This document shows, in pieces, positions 48,594-60,635 of a stretch of 64,000 nucleotides of DNA. The stretch is taken from NCBI GenBank assembly GCA_018672315.1, contig CP076053.1, forward strand, positions 829,827-893,826, given 5' to 3'. Under the pieces are notes generated by a model that was not told where the DNA came from, searched no databases, and worked only from the letters and a program-made list of their open reading frames with translations. Both the position numbers and the translations under genes were made by a program. This DNA is from Nocardioidaceae bacterium. Its GTDB lineage: Bacteria; Actinomycetota; Actinomycetes; Propionibacteriales; Nocardioidaceae. The first letter of the stretch is position 1. Each line of letters begins with the position of its first letter.

Positions 48594-50176
48594 CGCGCGG
48601 TCTCCTGGGATGTCGTCGGGGCCGGCCCCTCGGGCGTGGCGTCGGCTCCCGTCATGGCCGAGCCCAGCTGCTGGGGCGTCACCTCGTCGGGGTCGAACTC
48701 GGCGACGAGGCGCCCGCGGAGGATGACCTGGATGCGGTCGGACAGACCGATCAGCTCGTCGAGGTCCGCCGAGACCAGCAGCACGGCGAGGCCCTCGCGC
48801 CGCGCGGCCCGGATGGCGTCCCAGATGCCCGCCTGGGCGCCGACGTCGACGCCGCGGGTCGGGTGGGCGGCCACGAGCAGCGAGGGGTCGCCGCCCATCT
48901 CCCGCCCCACGATCAGCTTCTGCTGGTTGCCGCCCGAGAGCGAGCGGGCCGGGGTGTCCGGGCCGGGCGTACGCACGTCGTACGCCTCGATGATGCGCTC
49001 GGTGTCGGCCCGGGCGTCGGCCCGGTCGATCAGAGGCCCGGTGGAGCCGGGCGAGCGCCCCTGGTGACCGAGGATGCGGTTCTCCCAGAGCGGGGCGTCG
49101 AGCAGCAGGGCCTGGCGGTGACGGTCCTCCGGGATGAACCCGATGCCCGCGGCGCGTCGGTCACGGGTGCCGGAGCCGGCCAGGTCGCGCCCGGCCAGCT
49201 CGACGGTGCCGGTGGCCGATCGCATGCCCAGCACGGACTCGACGAGCTCGGCCTGACCGTTGCCCTCGACGCCTGCGATGCCCAGGATCTCGCCCTGCCG
49301 GATCTCGAACGACACGTCGTCGAGCAGCCGACGGCTGCCGGTGCCCTGCAGCGTGAGTCCGGAGACCCGCAGCTGCACGGCCTCCCTGACCGTCGAGCTC
49401 TCCTCCGCGGGCGAGGGCAGCTCGGAGCCCACCATCAGCTCGGCGAGCTCGCGCGCCGTCGTGCTCGCCGGGTCGGCGGTCGCGACGGTCGTGCCGCGCC
49501 GCATCACGGTGATGTCGTCGGCGACGCTCAGCACCTCGTCGAGCTTGTGCGAGATGAACAGCACCGTCATGCCCTCGGCCTTCAGCTCGCGCAGGTTGCC
49601 GAAGAGCTCGTCCACCTCCTGCGGCACCAGGACTGCCGTGGGCTCGTCGAGGATCAGGATGCGCGCGCCGCGGAAGAGGACCTTGAGGATCTCCACGCGC
49701 TGCCGGTCGCCGACCCCGAGCTCCTCGACCAGCACGTCGGGGTCGACGCCGAGCCCGTACGCCTCGGAGATCCGTCGGATCTCGGCCCGTGCGCGCTCCC
49801 CGATGCCGTGCTGCTTCTCGGCGCCGAGCACGACGTTCTCCAGCACGGTCAGGTTGTCGGCGAGCTGGAAGTGCTGGAAGACCATGCCGACGCCGGCGGC
49901 GATCGCGTCCGAGGGCGAGGACAGCCGCAGCTCGCGGCCCTCGATCTCGATGGTGCCGTCATCGGGAGCCTGCACGCCGTACAGGATCTTCATCAGGGTG
50001 GACTTGCCGGCGCCGTTCTCGCCGACCAGCGCGTGCACCGTGCCCTTGCGGATGGTGACGTCCACGTCGGCGTTGGCGATGACGCCGGGGAACCGCTTGC
50101 CGATGCCGCGGAGGCGGACGACCGGGTCCCCTGCTGCGATCTGACTCCCGTCCTCACGGGCGGCCGTGCGTGCCAC
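48590..50176 (-). CDS. Nucleoside ABC transporter ATP-binding protein (two fused ATPase domains)
   Basis: 528-residue ATPase (YufO/NupA-like, sugar/nucleoside class). Domain 1 has Walker A GENGAGKSTLMKIL and Walker B ILILDEPTAVL; domain 2 has degenerate Walker A in GVEGNGQAELVES and signature LSGGNQQKLIVGREM. GTG at 50174-50176 was chosen because GGAGG precedes it; an ORF to 50236 has no family similarity. A hairpin separates it from the BMP gene upstream. Confidence 0.94.
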   Translation of the reverse strand: MARTAAREDGSQIAAGDPVVRLRGIGKRFPGVIANADVDVTIRKGTVHALVGENGAGKSTLMKILYGVQAPDDGTIEIEGRELRLSSPSDAIAAGVGMVFQHFQLADNLTVLENVVLGAEKQHGIGERARAEIRRISEAYGLGVDPDVLVEELGVGDRQRVEILKVLFRGARILILDEPTAVLVPQEVDELFGNLRELKAEGMTVLFISHKLDEVLSVADDITVMRRGTTVATADPASTTARELAELMVGSELPSPAEESSTVREAVQLRVSGLTLQGTGSRRLLDDVSFEIRQGEILGIAGVEGNGQAELVESVLGMRSATGTVELAGRDLAGSGTRDRRAAGIGFIPEDRHRQALLLDAPLWENRILGHQGRSPGSTGPLIDRADARADTERIIEAYDVRTPGPDTPARSLSGGNQQKLIVGREMGGDPSLLVAAHPTRGVDVGAQAGIWDAIRAARREGLAVLLVSADLDELIGLSDRIQVILRGRLVAEFDPDEVTPQQLGSAMTGADATPEGPAPTTSQETAR

Positions 50177-50238
50177 GGGTCCTCCTGGCTCGAGCTGGCT
50201 GAGGTGCGTACGGATGCTGCGGGCTGACTCAACCACGC

Positions 50239-50274
50239 GGGGACCCGGTCCGCACGCAGCGGATCCGGGTCCCC
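50239..50274 (-). terminator. Hairpin between the BMP lipoprotein and ABC ATPase genes
   Basis: 15-base stem with a single bulge: GGGGACCCGGTCCGC (50239-50253) and GCGGA-T-CCGGGTCCCC (50259-50274), loop of 5. It is between two genes of one operon on the same strand, so is probably a partial terminator or an mRNA 3' stabiliser for bmp. Confidence 0.6.
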
Positions 50275-50290
50275 GGTGGTCAGTGGCCGA

Positions 50291-51346
50291 TCAGGAGGTC
50301 GGGACCTCGATCTCGCCGTCGATGATCTGCTGCTTGTACTCGTCGAGCTGGTCGGTGATGTCGTCGACCATGCCGCCGGAGGTGGAGTAGCCCACGCCGT
50401 CGTCCTCGAGGGTGTAGCGGGTGACGCCCGAGGGAGCCTGGCCGTCGTTGACCGCCGAGAGGTACTCGTACACCGCGACGTCGACGTTCTTCAGCATCGA
50501 CGTCAGGATCGCGTCCTGCACGGACGGGTCGGCCGTCTCGTACTGGTCGGAGTCCACACCGATGGCGAGGTTGCCCGAGCCGCTGGCCGCCTCGAAGAGA
50601 CCGCCACCCGAGCCGCCGGCCGCGTGGAAGACGATGTCGGCGCCGTTGTCGTACATGCCCTGCGCCGCGGTGCGACCGCGGGCCGGGTCGGCGAAGCCGG
50701 AGAAGTCCGGCGGCTGCGTGAGGTACTGCGTCTGCACCTCGATGTCGGGGTTGACCGCCTCGGCACCCGCGACGTAGCCGGCCTCGAACTTCTGGATGAG
50801 CGGGGTCTCGACGCCACCGATGAAGCCGATGTTGTCGGTCTCGGTCTTCAGCGCGGCGGCCGCACCGACGAGGAAGGAGCCCTGCTCCTCGGCGAAGACC
50901 AGGTTCGCGATGTTGTCCGCGGCGGCGGCCTCGTCGTCGATGATGGCGAAGTCCACCTCGGGGTACTCCTCGGAGACCGTGGCGATCGACTCGGAGTAGG
51001 CGAAGCCCACCGCGATGATCGGGTTGAAGCCGTTGTCGGCGAAGGTGCGCAGACGCTCCTCGCGGGCCGACTCGGCCTCACCGTCGGCGGCCTCGGACTC
51101 CTCGGCGCTGAAGCCGAACTCCTCGATGGCCTGGTCGAGACCGGCCGCGGCCGAGTCGTTGAAGGACTGGTCGCCACGGCCGCCGACGTCGTACGCCAGG
51201 CCGACCATGACGTCGGAGCTCGGGGCGTCGCCGCCGCTGCCGCCGGACTCGTTGTTGTTGCTGGGGGTGCTGCTGTCGCTGCCGCAGCCGCTGAGGGCGA
51301 GGACGGCGGTCGAGAGCAGTGCCGCGATCTTGGTCGTACGACGCAA
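50291..51346 (-). CDS. BMP-family nucleoside-binding lipoprotein
   Basis: 351-residue substrate-binding protein of the ABC importer. Signal sequence RRTTKIAALLSTAVLALSGC with lipobox LSGC, then a Ser/Gly linker and a BMP domain (VGLAYDVGGRGDQSFNDSAAAGLD, ...DFAIIDDEAAAADNIANLVFAEEQGSFLVGAAAA, ...IGFIGGVETPLIQKFEAGYVAGA). I chose TTG at 51344-51346 because GGAGG lies 5 bases before it; an ATG at 51364 is in frame but then the GGAGG would be coding. Anchored to the outer face of the membrane. Confidence 0.92.
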   Translation of the reverse strand: MRRTTKIAALLSTAVLALSGCGSDSSTPSNNNESGGSGGDAPSSDVMVGLAYDVGGRGDQSFNDSAAAGLDQAIEEFGFSAEESEAADGEAESAREERLRTFADNGFNPIIAVGFAYSESIATVSEEYPEVDFAIIDDEAAAADNIANLVFAEEQGSFLVGAAAALKTETDNIGFIGGVETPLIQKFEAGYVAGAEAVNPDIEVQTQYLTQPPDFSGFADPARGRTAAQGMYDNGADIVFHAAGGSGGGLFEAASGSGNLAIGVDSDQYETADPSVQDAILTSMLKNVDVAVYEYLSAVNDGQAPSGVTRYTLEDDGVGYSTSGGMVDDITDQLDEYKQQIIDGEIEVPTS

Positions 51347-51397
51347 GAGGGCCTCCTGGTTCATGACGGAGCCCGGCGAACGGGCTGGGACCGGGTC

Positions 51398-51428
51398 ACC
51401 TTAGGGCCGAAACGTTTCCTCCGTGCAA
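51398..51428 (-). promoter_or_regulatory. Promoter of the nucleoside transport operon with a LacI-type operator
   Basis: TTGCAC (51423-51428), 19-base spacer, TAAGGT (51398-51403) on minus. The spacer contains the perfect palindrome GAAACGTTTC (51409-51418), the form of many LacI-family operators. A repressor there would block the promoter. Confidence 0.6.
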
Positions 51429-51454
51429 ACCCGGACGGCGAGTTACACCGTGAA

Positions 51455-51475
51455 GCTTCGTTCCGTTACCGAAGC
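51455..51475 (-). promoter_or_regulatory. Inverted repeat upstream of the nucleoside operon promoter
   Basis: GCTTCG (51455-51460) and CGAAGC (51470-51475) separated by 9 bases in a locally AT-richer stretch. Possible second operator or activator site. Confidence 0.35.
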
Positions 51476-51490
51476 GTTGTCATTCGCGGG

Positions 51491-52675
51491 TCAGCAGTCG
51501 AGCGCGGTGTGCGCCAGGAGGCCCGCGGCGACGCCGATCGCACGCTCGTCGACAGCGAAGTCGCCCTGGTGCAGGTCGTAGGTGCGCCCGCCCGGGGTCC
51601 TCGTGCCGAGCCGGGCCATCGCGCCGGGGACGTGGTGCAGGTACCACCCGAAGTCCTCGCCGCCGAGGCTCTGCACGCTGGTGACCGCGCCGGCCTCGCC
51701 GACCACGCGGTGAGCGGCCCGGGAGAGCGCCGCGATGCCGGCCGCCGAGTTCACGACCGGCGGCACGCCGCGCTGGTAGATCACCTCGGCGCGCACGTCG
51801 TACGGGGCCACGAGCTGCTGCACGAGCTCACGGACGAGCTGCTCGGCGACGTCCCACGCCTCGACGTCGAGCATGCGCAGGACACCGCCGAGGTGACCGC
51901 CCGACGGGATCACGTTGACGGCGTCGCCCGCGCGCACGGTGCCCCACACGAGGCTGACGCCGGCGCGCGGGTCGAGGCGGCGGGACAGCGCGGCCGGGAG
52001 GTCGGTGACGACCTTGGCCATGGCGTAGGTGAGGTCCTGCGTGAGGTGCGGTCGCGAGGTGTGGCCGCCCTCGCCGGTGAGCTGCACGACGACCTGGTCC
52101 GCGGCGCCGGTGAGCGCCCCCTCGCGCAGGCCGACCTGACCGACGTCGAGGGTGGGGTCGCAGTGCAGGGCGAAGATGCGGCGCACGTGGGTGAGCACGC
52201 CGGACTCGATCGCGTGCAGGGCGCCGCCCGGCATCGTCTCCTCGGCGGGCTGGAAGACGAGGCGTACGCCGTGCGGCAGCAGGCCCTCGTCGGCCAATGT
52301 CGCCAGGGCGAGACCGGCGCCCAGCAGACCGGTGGTGTGCACGTCGTGCCCGCAGCTGTGGGCGACGCCCACGCGGGTGGAGTCGAAGCCGGTGTCGCCG
52401 CGGTCGGCCATCGCCAGGCCGTCGAGGTCCGCGCGCAAGGCGACGACGGGCGTCTCGGCGGTCGCCTCGGGACCGAGGTCGACGGTCAGGCCGCTGCGTG
52501 GAAGCTCGGTGACCCGGCCGCCGGCGTCGAGCATCCGCTTCGCGACCAGCGCGGTGGTGCGCTCCTCGCGCCAGGCGAGCTCGGGGTGGGCGTGGATGTC
52601 GCGGCGGACGGCGACCAGCTCGTCGTGCAGGTTCTCCAGCGTCGCGTCGACGCGGTCGTGGAGGTCCTCGGGCAT
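51491..52675 (-). CDS. M20-family amidohydrolase
   Basis: 394-residue metallohydrolase of the amino-acid amidase type (HipO/IAA-amidohydrolase-like). Metal ligands: HSCGHDVHTT (His, Asp), FQPAEETMPGG (Glu-Glu), and ALHCDP; dimerisation domain from VVVQLTGEGGHTSRPHLTQDL. The C-terminal histidine is in YDLHQGDFAVDERAIG. ATG set by a TAGCCT box 6 bases upstream, within the meaB 3' end. Substrate unknown. Confidence 0.92.
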   Translation of the reverse strand: MPEDLHDRVDATLENLHDELVAVRRDIHAHPELAWREERTTALVAKRMLDAGGRVTELPRSGLTVDLGPEATAETPVVALRADLDGLAMADRGDTGFDSTRVGVAHSCGHDVHTTGLLGAGLALATLADEGLLPHGVRLVFQPAEETMPGGALHAIESGVLTHVRRIFALHCDPTLDVGQVGLREGALTGAADQVVVQLTGEGGHTSRPHLTQDLTYAMAKVVTDLPAALSRRLDPRAGVSLVWGTVRAGDAVNVIPSGGHLGGVLRMLDVEAWDVAEQLVRELVQQLVAPYDVRAEVIYQRGVPPVVNSAAGIAALSRAAHRVVGEAGAVTSVQSLGGEDFGWYLHHVPGAMARLGTRTPGGRTYDLHQGDFAVDERAIGVAAGLLAHTALDC

Positions 52676-52681
52676 CTCGCC

Positions 52682-52687
52682 AGGCTA
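52682..52687 (-). promoter_or_regulatory. -10 box of the M20 amidohydrolase gene (leaderless)
   Basis: TAGCCT on minus, 6-base spacer to the ATG; the -35 region falls within meaB. Confidence 0.5.
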
Positions 52688-52704
52688 CTCCGGCCGCCAG
52701 CCGC

Positions 52705-53694
52705 TCACGCCTGGGTGCCGTCGTACGCCGCGAGCAGCCGGTCGGCCGCCAGAGGCGCCGCGAGCTCACCGGAGAGCACCGCGGCGCGTACGTCCTCGCG
52801 CACCGCCTTCACACCCTCGCTGCGTTTGAGCCGCTGGTCGAGCTCGTCGCGCACGAGCGACCAGGTGAAGTCCAGCTGCTGCTCCGCGCGCTTGTCCGCC
52901 AGCCCGTCCTCGCCCATCGATTCGCGGTGGGCGACGACGTGCCGCCAGACCTCGTCGATGCCGGTGTGCTCCAGGGCCGAGCACGTCAGCACAGGCGGCA
53001 CCCACTGGCCGTCGACGGCTTTCCCGTGCACCAGCCGGATCGCCCCCGCCAGATCACGAGCCGCCTCGCGGGCCGACTGCTCCCCCGGCCCGTCGGCCTT
53101 GTTGACCGTGATGACGTCGGCGATCTCGAGGATGCCCTTCTTGATGCCCTGCAGCTGGTCACCGGTGCGGGCCAGGGTCAGGAAGAGGAACGTGTCGACC
53201 ATGCCGGCGACGGTCACCTCGGACTGCCCGACGCCGACGGTCTCGACCAGCACGCAGTCGTAGCCGGCAGCCTCGAGCACCATCATCGCCTGGGTCGTCG
53301 CCCGCGCCACCCCGCCGAGCGTGCCGGCGGTCGGCGACGGACGGATGTAGGCGTGCGGATCGACCGACAGGTCCGGCATGCGGGTCTTGTCGCCGAGCAC
53401 CGAGCCGCCCGTACGCACCGAGCTCGGATCCACCGCGAGCACGCCGACCTTCTTGCCCTGGCCGGTGAGGTGTCCGCCGAGTGCCTCGATGAACGTCGAC
53501 TTGCCGACCCCCGGCACGCCGGAGATGCCGAGACGCACCGCGCCGCCGGTCTGGGGCGTCAACTCGGTGAGCAGCTCCCGAGCCGCGGCCCGGTGGTCGG
53601 CACGGGAGGACTCGACCAGCGTGATCGACCGCGACACCGCCGCGCGCTTGCCGGCGCGGACGCCCTCGACGAGGGCATCCACGTCCACGCTCAT
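52705..53694 (-). CDS. meaB: Methylmalonyl-CoA mutase-associated GTPase MeaB
   Basis: 329-residue G3E GTPase that protects and reloads the B12-dependent mutase. Walker [16 protein letters not shown] (about residue 61), switch [21 protein letters not shown], Walker [15 protein letters not shown], and NKADGPG. ATG overlaps the mutB stop (ATGA). Confidence 0.96.
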   Translation of the reverse strand: MSVDVDALVEGVRAGKRAAVSRSITLVESSRADHRAAARELLTELTPQTGGAVRLGISGVPGVGKSTFIEALGGHLTGQGKKVGVLAVDPSSVRTGGSVLGDKTRMPDLSVDPHAYIRPSPTAGTLGGVARATTQAMMVLEAAGYDCVLVETVGVGQSEVTVAGMVDTFLFLTLARTGDQLQGIKKGILEIADVITVNKADGPGEQSAREAARDLAGAIRLVHGKAVDGQWVPPVLTCSALEHTGIDEVWRHVVAHRESMGEDGLADKRAEQQLDFTWSLVRDELDQRLKRSEGVKAVREDVRAAVLSGELAAPLAADRLLAAYDGTQA

Positions 53695-55901
53695 GCCGTC
53701 CCGGAGGCGCCCGCGACGCCCTCGTGACCGAGTTGCTCGGCCAGCTTGCCGAGCAGGTCCAGCGCCGACTCCGCGATCACGGCGCCGGGCAGGAACACCG
53801 CTGCGGCACCCATCTCCCTCAGCGTCGGCACGTCGTCGGGCGGGATCACGCCCCCGACGACGACCATCACCTCGGGAGCTCCCTGGTCGGCCAGCGCCTG
53901 CTTGAGTGCCGGCACGAGCGAGAGATGGCCGGCCGCCAGGGAGGAGACGCCCACGATGTGCACGTCGGCGTCGACGGCCTGCTGGGCGACCTCCTCCGGC
54001 GTGGAGAACAGCGGGCCGACGTCGACGTCGAAGCCCATGTCGGCGAACGCGGTGACGACGACCTTCTGGCCGCGGTCGTGGCCGTCCTGGCCCATCTTCG
54101 CGACCAGGATGCGGGGACGGCGACCCTCGGCCTCCTCGAAGCGCTCGGTCGCGGCGACCACGTCGGCGACACCCTGCGACGAGCCGGCCTCGGAGCGGTA
54201 CACGCCCGAGATCGTACGGATCGTCGCGCGGTGGCGGCCGTACACCTTCTCGAGCGCATCGGAGATCTCGCCGACGGTCGCCTTGTGGCGTGCGGCCTCG
54301 ATGGACAGGGCCAGCAGGTTGCCGTCCAGCCCCTGGCCCCCCTTGTCACCGCCGCGCTCGGCGGCGTTCGTCAGCTTCTCGAGCGCCGCCTCGACGTCGC
54401 CCGCGTCCCGCTCCTCGCGCAGCCGCTCGAGCTTCGCGACCTGGGCGCGGTACACCTCGTCATTGTCGACGCGGAGCACGTCGAGGTCGTCGACCTCGCT
54501 GGGTCGGAAGGTGTTCACGCCGATCAGCTTCTGCGCCCCGGAGTCGATCTTGGCCTGCGTACGCGCCGCGGCCTCCTCGATGCGCATCTTCGGGATGCCC
54601 TGCTCGATCGCCTTCGCCATACCGCCGGCGTCCTCGGCCTCACGGATGTGCTTCCACGCCTTCTCGGCGAGCTCGTGGGTGAGCCGCTCGACGTAGTACG
54701 AGCCGCCCCACGGGTCGATCGTGCCGGTCGTGCCGGACTCCTGCTGCAGCAGGAGCTGGGTGTTGCGGGCGATGCGGGCGCTGAAGTCGGTGGGCAGCGC
54801 GATCGCCTCGTCGAGCGCGTTGGTGTGCAGGCTCTGGGTGTGGCCCTGGGTCGCGGCCATCGCCTCGATGCACGTCCGCCCGACGTTGTTGAAGACGTCC
54901 TGGGCGGTGAGCGACCAGCCCGAGGTCTGGGAGTGCGTGCGCAGCGACAGCGACTTCGGGTTCTTCGGGTCGAACTGGCCGACCAGTCGGCTCCACAGCG
55001 CGCGGGCGGCACGCAGCTTCGCGATCTCGGTGAAGAAGTTCATCCCGATCGCCCAGAAGAACGACAGCCGCGGGGCGAAGGCGTCGATGTCGAGGCCCGC
55101 GTCGAGGCCGGCGCGGATGTACTCCACGCCGTCGGCCAACGTGTACGCCAGCTCCAGGTCGGCGGTCGCCCCGGCCTCCTGCATGTGGTAGCCGGAGATC
55201 GAGATCGAGTTGAACCGCGGCATCTCGGTGGCGGTGTAGCTGAAGATGTCGCTGATGATACGCATCGAGGGCTGCGGCGGGTAGATGTAGGTGTTGCGGA
55301 CCATGAACTCCTTGAGGATGTCGTTCTGGATGGTCCCGGCCAGCTGGTTCGGCTTCACCCCCTGTTCCTCGGCTGCGGCGACGTAGAGCGCCATCACCGG
55401 CAGCACCGCGCCGTTCATCGTCATCGACACCGACATCTGGTCCAGCGGGATGCCCTCGAACAGCGTGCGGGTGTCGTAGATCGAGTCGATCGCCACACCG
55501 GCCATGCCGACGTCGCCCCGCACGCGGGGGTGGTCGGAGTCGTAGCCGCGGTGGGTGGCGAGGTCGAAGGCGACCGAGAGCCCCTTCTGGCCGGCCTTGA
55601 GGTTGCGGCGGTAGAACGCGTTGGACTCCTCGGCGGTGGAGAAGCCGGCGTACTGCCGCACCGTCCACGGCTGCGAGGCGTACATCGTGGAGTAGGGCCC
55701 GCGCAGGAACGGCGCGAGACCGGGCCAGGTGTCCAGGGCGTCGAGCCCCTCGAGGTCGTCGGCGGTGTAGAACGGCTTGACCGCGATGCCCTCGGGGGAG
55801 GTCCACGCTTCGCGCTGCGGCTCACTGCCCCACGACATCGACCAGCCGTCACCCTCCAGCGGGACGTCGGCGAAGTTCTCGGGAATGCCCTGACCACTCA
55901 T
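53691..55901 (-). CDS. mutB: Methylmalonyl-CoA mutase large (catalytic) subunit
   Basis: Converts (R)-methylmalonyl-CoA to succinyl-CoA with adenosylcobalamin. 736 residues: TIM-barrel domain (about 1-560, [23 protein letters not shown]) and C-terminal B12-binding domain with [12 protein letters not shown] (His ligand to cobalt) and [21 protein letters not shown] at 55899-55901 overlaps the mutA stop; the open frame continues inside mutA without family similarity. Confidence 0.97.
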   Translation of the reverse strand: MSGQGIPENFADVPLEGDGWSMSWGSEPQREAWTSPEGIAVKPFYTADDLEGLDALDTWPGLAPFLRGPYSTMYASQPWTVRQYAGFSTAEESNAFYRRNLKAGQKGLSVAFDLATHRGYDSDHPRVRGDVGMAGVAIDSIYDTRTLFEGIPLDQMSVSMTMNGAVLPVMALYVAAAEEQGVKPNQLAGTIQNDILKEFMVRNTYIYPPQPSMRIISDIFSYTATEMPRFNSISISGYHMQEAGATADLELAYTLADGVEYIRAGLDAGLDIDAFAPRLSFFWAIGMNFFTEIAKLRAARALWSRLVGQFDPKNPKSLSLRTHSQTSGWSLTAQDVFNNVGRTCIEAMAATQGHTQSLHTNALDEAIALPTDFSARIARNTQLLLQQESGTTGTIDPWGGSYYVERLTHELAEKAWKHIREAEDAGGMAKAIEQGIPKMRIEEAAARTQAKIDSGAQKLIGVNTFRPSEVDDLDVLRVDNDEVYRAQVAKLERLREERDAGDVEAALEKLTNAAERGGDKGGQGLDGNLLALSIEAARHKATVGEISDALEKVYGRHRATIRTISGVYRSEAGSSQGVADVVAATERFEEAEGRRPRILVAKMGQDGHDRGQKVVVTAFADMGFDVDVGPLFSTPEEVAQQAVDADVHIVGVSSLAAGHLSLVPALKQALADQGAPEVMVVVGGVIPPDDVPTLREMGAAAVFLPGAVIAESALDLLGKLAEQLGHEGVAGASGTA

Positions 55902-57790
55902 GACTGCTCCTCTGAGGTCTCGCCCAGCTGCTCGCGGACACGGCCCAGGAAGGCGACCGCGTCGATGCCGACCGCACAGTGGTCGTCGACCTCCAGCTCG
56001 CGCGGCTTGCCGGCGACGCAGACGTACGCGCAGCCGGCCTCCTTCAGCGCCGCCACCAGCGGCGCACCCCACTCGGCGTAGATCGGGTCGGGCCCGCACA
56101 GCACCGCGACCGGGCTCTCGCCCTGCTCGCGCCATGCCGCGACCACGTCGTCGACACCCTCGCTCGGGCCGCCCGAGACGGTGTCGACCCCGCCGGCGGC
56201 CAGCAGGTTGGCGGCGAAGGTGACCCGCGCCGTGTGCTGGGCCAGCGTGCCCATCGTGGCCAGGAACGCCGGCTGCGGTGCCGGGGCGTCGCGCATCTCC
56301 TCGTACGCCGCGGCGTAGGAGCGCACCGCCAGGGCGCCGTCCGGCCACGCCGGTCGGTCCGGCAGCTCCTCGGCGAGGTTCGGGAACTCGCTCACCCCGG
56401 TCAGCGGACGCGTACGGTGCGCGACCTGCCTCTCACGCTCCGCCGCGACCTCGCGGACCCGGCCGACGAACGACCCCTCCGCGACCGCGGCGGCAGCGCC
56501 GCCCGCCGACTCGATGCGCCCCAGCTCGGCCCAGGCGGCCTGCGTGAGGTCTCCGGTCAGCCGCTCCACGGCGTACGCCCCACCGGCGGGGTCCGCGACC
56601 GCGCCGACGTGGGACTCGTGGATCAACAGGTGCGAGATGTTGCGGGCGACGCGGCGACCCAGCTCACCCGGCACGCCCAGCGGGGCGTCGAACGGCAGGG
56701 CCGTGACGGCCTGGGCGCCGCCGGCTCCGGCGGCGAAGGCCGCGACGGTGGTGCGGAGCATGTTCACGTACGGGTCGTACCGCGTCATCATCGGCCGCGA
56801 GGTCACCGCGTGCTGCCGCTGCCCTGCGGAACCGTCCTCGACCCCGGAGGCCTCGCAGACCCGCGCCCACGCCCGCCGGGCCGCCCTGAGCTTCGCGATC
56901 GTGGCGAACTGGTCGTCGGTGGCGGCGTAGCGGAAGTCGATCAGGTCCGCGGCCTGCGTGACCGTCACCTCCGCGTGCTCGGTCAACAGCCGCAGGTAGG
57001 CAGCACCCGCCGCCAGGCTCCAGCCGATCTCCTGCGCGTCGGAGGCGCCGAGGTCGTGCGCAGCGGTCGCGTCCACGACGACCGCGCGGATGCTGCGAGC
57101 CCGGGCGAGTGCCGCCAGCTCGTCGACGAGGTCGGCGGCGCCCTCGTCGGCCGGAGCGTCCTCGCCGAGCGCCACCCGGCGCAGCAGCTGACCCAGCGGG
57201 TCCCCGCCCAGGTTGGTGTCGGGGTGCGGGTCTGTGCCGCGCTCGTCGAGCACCGAGCACAGCGCGTGCGCCGCACCGAGCGGGTCCCTGGGGGCCTCGA
57301 GCACCACGGGCGCCAGATCGAGCAGCACGTCGGCGAGCAGGACGTCCAGGTGGCCGGCGTCGAGGCCGCCCTCGACGAGCGGGATCCACAGCGACGTCGC
57401 ACCGTTCTCCAGGTCGGCGAGCGCGTCCTCGTGGGCGGCGGCGGCGTCAGTCGCGAAGACCGGCGTACGGAGATCCCAGCCGCGCACCTCCCCCGCCTCG
57501 ACCGCGGCCGAGACGACCAGCGACTCGGGCGCGCCGCGGGTGAACGGAGCCTCGCCGGGCACCTCGGTGCTCAGCTCCTCGGTGTCGGTCGGCAGGCCGA
57601 GCGGGGTGACCTCGATGCCGTCCAGCGTCGTGCGCGTCAGCACCGCCCAGACGTCGGCGTCGGGGTCGTCCTCGGTCATGCGGCGGGACTTGCGCAGCAC
57701 GCCCGCGGCCGCGGCCTCCCAGGCGCTGCGGTCGCCCGCGTCCTCCACGGCGAGCCGCAGCGGGCCCTCGTCCTGCGGTGCTGAGCTCAT
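55898..57790 (-). CDS. mutA: Methylmalonyl-CoA mutase small subunit
   Basis: 630-residue non-catalytic partner of MutB. It keeps the barrel fold (FDAVAAFA-like repeats, [58 protein letters not shown]) but the C-terminal domain lacks the DxHxxG cobalt-binding motif, as expected. ATG placed by the TAGGGT box 6 bases upstream. First gene of mutA-mutB-meaB. Confidence 0.95.
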   Translation of the reverse strand: MSSAPQDEGPLRLAVEDAGDRSAWEAAAAGVLRKSRRMTEDDPDADVWAVLTRTTLDGIEVTPLGLPTDTEELSTEVPGEAPFTRGAPESLVVSAAVEAGEVRGWDLRTPVFATDAAAAHEDALADLENGATSLWIPLVEGGLDAGHLDVLLADVLLDLAPVVLEAPRDPLGAAHALCSVLDERGTDPHPDTNLGGDPLGQLLRRVALGEDAPADEGAADLVDELAALARARSIRAVVVDATAAHDLGASDAQEIGWSLAAGAAYLRLLTEHAEVTVTQAADLIDFRYAATDDQFATIAKLRAARRAWARVCEASGVEDGSAGQRQHAVTSRPMMTRYDPYVNMLRTTVAAFAAGAGGAQAVTALPFDAPLGVPGELGRRVARNISHLLIHESHVGAVADPAGGAYAVERLTGDLTQAAWAELGRIESAGGAAAAVAEGSFVGRVREVAAERERQVAHRTRPLTGVSEFPNLAEELPDRPAWPDGALAVRSYAAAYEEMRDAPAPQPAFLATMGTLAQHTARVTFAANLLAAGGVDTVSGGPSEGVDDVVAAWREQGESPVAVLCGPDPIYAEWGAPLVAALKEAGCAYVCVAGKPRELEVDDHCAVGIDAVAFLGRVREQLGETSEEQS

Positions 57791-57796
57791 GGCCGC

Positions 57797-57802
57797 ACCC
57801 TA
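57797..57802 (-). promoter_or_regulatory. -10 box of mutA operon (leaderless)
   Basis: TAGGGT on minus, 6-base spacer to the ATG. Confidence 0.5.
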
Positions 57803-57819
57803 GAAGGGCCGCCGACCCC

Positions 57820-57833
57820 CCTGCCAGGGCAGG
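57820..57833. promoter_or_regulatory. Inverted repeat between mutA and sdhC promoters
   Basis: CCTGCC-AG-GGCAGG, in the 141-base divergent region. It is upstream of the mutA -10 by about 20 bases and could serve both operons. Confidence 0.3.
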
Positions 57834-57919
57834 TGACCTGCATCGCGTCTGAACCAAGCCTGAGAGGCGCCTGGGGATAAGCACGTCACAGTCGTACGCA
57901 CCCGGGCAGGACGAGTGGG

Positions 57920-57925
57920 TACCGT
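57920..57925 (+). promoter_or_regulatory. -10 box of sdhC operon (leaderless)
   Basis: TACCGT on plus, 6-base spacer to the GTG. Confidence 0.4.
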
Positions 57926-57931
57926 GGGGTC

Positions 57932-58624
57932 GTGACGACGACGTTGGAAGCCGCGAAGGCGCGGCGCAGCACTATCGCCCTGAAGCTCCTCATGGCCGTG
58001 ACCGGCGCCATCTTCATCGCCTACGTGGCGGCGCACATGTTCGGCAACCTGAAGGTGTTCCAGGGCCAGGAGAAGTTCGACTCCTACGCCGAGTTCCTGC
58101 GCACCTTCGGTGAGCCGCTGCTGCCGTACGCGGGCTTCCTGTGGATCGTGCGTGTCGTCCTCATCGCCGCGATCATCGGCCACGTCTACGCCGCGTACAC
58201 CCTGTGGGCCCGCGCCTCCGGTGCCCGCAACGTGAAGTACTCGATGAAGAAGGCCACGACCTCCACCCTCTCCTCGCGCACGATGCGCTGGGGTGGCACG
58301 GCCCTGCTCCTCTACATCGTGTTCCACATCCTCCACCTGACGACGAAGACCGTCGGACCGGGCCCCGAGGAGTCGATCTACCAGCGTCTCGTCGCGGGCT
58401 TCCAGCCCGAGTACTGGTACATCGCCGTGATCTACCTGGCCGCCCAGGTGGCGCTGGGCATGCACCTGCGTCACGGCACCTACAGCGCCCTCCAGACCAT
58501 GGGGCTCACCACCACCCCGGCCGCGCAGGCCCGCGCCAGCGCCGCCGGACTCGTGCTCGCCGTCGTCATCGCCGGCGGCTTCGCGATCATCCCCCTGTCC
58601 GTCCTTGTCGGCATCGTCGAGTGA
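57932..58624 (+). CDS. sdhC: Succinate dehydrogenase cytochrome b subunit
   Basis: 230-residue membrane anchor of type B (one polypeptide, two haems). Five helices: [114 protein letters not shown]. Histidines in [20 protein letters not shown] and GMHLRHG are haem ligands. GTG given by the promoter. No sdhD, as expected for this type. First of sdhCAB. Confidence 0.95.
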   Translation: MTTTLEAAKARRSTIALKLLMAVTGAIFIAYVAAHMFGNLKVFQGQEKFDSYAEFLRTFGEPLLPYAGFLWIVRVVLIAAIIGHVYAAYTLWARASGARNVKYSMKKATTSTLSSRTMRWGGTALLLYIVFHILHLTTKTVGPGPEESIYQRLVAGFQPEYWYIAVIYLAAQVALGMHLRHGTYSALQTMGLTTTPAAQARASAAGLVLAVVIAGGFAIIPLSVLVGIVE

Positions 58625-58634
58625 GGTTGAGCTG

Positions 58635-60631
<1,997 letters not shown>

Positions 60632-60635
<4 letters not shown>

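Noticed and set aside
53724..57784. Two long open frames (785 and 601 residues) on plus in the mutB/mutA region
   Set aside because: Antisense shadows of mutB and mutA with no recognisable domain.
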